The notes under the pieces: generated by a model | Told to the model about the DNA's origin: nothing | Database searches by the model: none | The model's input: only the letters and a program-made list of their open reading frames with translations | NCBI GenBank assembly: GCA_003520455.1 | Contig: DOUV01000924.1 | Location: 1 to 6,284, forward strand | From: Chloroflexota bacterium | GTDB taxonomy: Bacteria > Chloroflexota > Anaerolineae > Ardenticatenales > Ardenticatenaceae | DNA length: 6,284 nucleotides | Direction: 5' to 3' | Shown here: piece after piece, positions 6,143 to 6,284 of the stretch | Numbering within the stretch: position 1 is the first letter of the stretch | Layout of the letters: each line of letters starts with the position of its first letter | Position numbers and translations under genes: made by a program

Positions 6143-6284
6143 TCAGCGGATGATTGCTCGCCCGTAGCCAACGTGATCTTCCATCGCCTGCCGCACGCCC
6201 TGCTGGACCGGGGCTTCGGCGACGACGCCAAGCGGGACCGGCTTGATCGGCGCGCGTGCGGTGAAAGCACCCACCGCCTCCACC
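6143..6284 (-). CDS. C-terminal end of a probable HcnB/OoxA-like dehydrogenase subunit (partial)
   Basis: The last 46 codons of a gene that begins outside the window end at TGA 6143-6145. The frame reads without stops to the window edge. The segment FTARAPIKPVPLGVVA (residues 7-22 of the visible part) resembles the 'R-P-P-x-x-P-V-P-L-G-x-L-A' tail that I recall from HcnB/OoxA-type subunits and small BFD-like (2Fe-2S) proteins. Those partner DAO-type subunits such as the one encoded next, which supports the call. The remaining tail (EAPVQQGVRQAMEDHVGYGRAIIR, counted from residue 23) I do not recognise as diagnostic. No domain with cofactor motifs is visible here, so the identification is provisional. 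Same strand and a 72-nt gap suggest the same operon. Confidence 0.6.
   Translation of the reverse strand, partial: VEAVGAFTARAPIKPVPLGVVAEAPVQQGVRQAMEDHVGYGRAIIR

Noticed and set aside
1..6284. tRNA, rRNA, CRISPR array or complete insertion sequence
   Set aside because: I saw no repeat-spacer pattern, no tRNA-like cloverleaf with CCA end, no rRNA-like sequence, and no transposase with flanking inverted repeats.

Overview
The window holds most of a single operon read on the minus strand, from about 6284 down to 733, plus a gene-poor, decayed stretch at 1-732. G+C is high, start codons include GTG, and most genes have clear Shine-Dalgarno sites, so it is bacterial. A tungsten/molybdenum aldehyde:ferredoxin oxidoreductase (AOR) and a CoA ligase with its own MoaD-like protein suggest an anaerobic or facultative organism. 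I cannot fix the phylum. The integrase remnant resembles recombinases I associate with Chloroflexota-like genomes, but that is weak evidence.

Layout in transcription order (minus strand). (1) 6284-6143: the last 46 codons of a gene that continues outside the window. Its tail resembles the C-terminus of HcnB/OoxA-type (2Fe-2S)/FAD dehydrogenase subunits. (2) 6070-4331: a fusion of a DAO-type FAD amine/amino-acid dehydrogenase (HcnC/OoxB/SoxB-like) with a four-cluster [4Fe-4S] ferredoxin of the kind that normally serves AOR as a separate small subunit. (3) 4271-2439: a complete AOR. (4) 2368-2114: a MoaD/ThiS-type ubiquitin-like protein whose Gly-Gly is followed by four extra residues. (5) 2013-733: a complete phenylacetate-CoA-ligase-type enzyme.

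The enzymes form a plausible route. The flavin dehydrogenase would oxidise a C-N bond, and the imine would hydrolyse to an aldehyde. AOR would oxidise the aldehyde to a carboxylate, and the ligase would make its CoA thioester. The ferredoxin domain could collect electrons from both oxidations. The substrate cannot be read from the sequence. GC-rich stem-loops without U-tracts sit just after three of the stop codons in the operon, the largest being a 15-bp arm pair at 6094-6140.

Region 1-732 (by orientation, downstream of the operon) has no intact gene. It contains a plus-strand remnant resembling the start of a tyrosine recombinase (434-712) that breaks off about 20 bp from the ligase stop codon, a possible 45-codon ORF in the same frame before it (266-403), and a small inverted repeat (101-129). 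This looks like an old recombination or insertion edge at the operon's 3' end.
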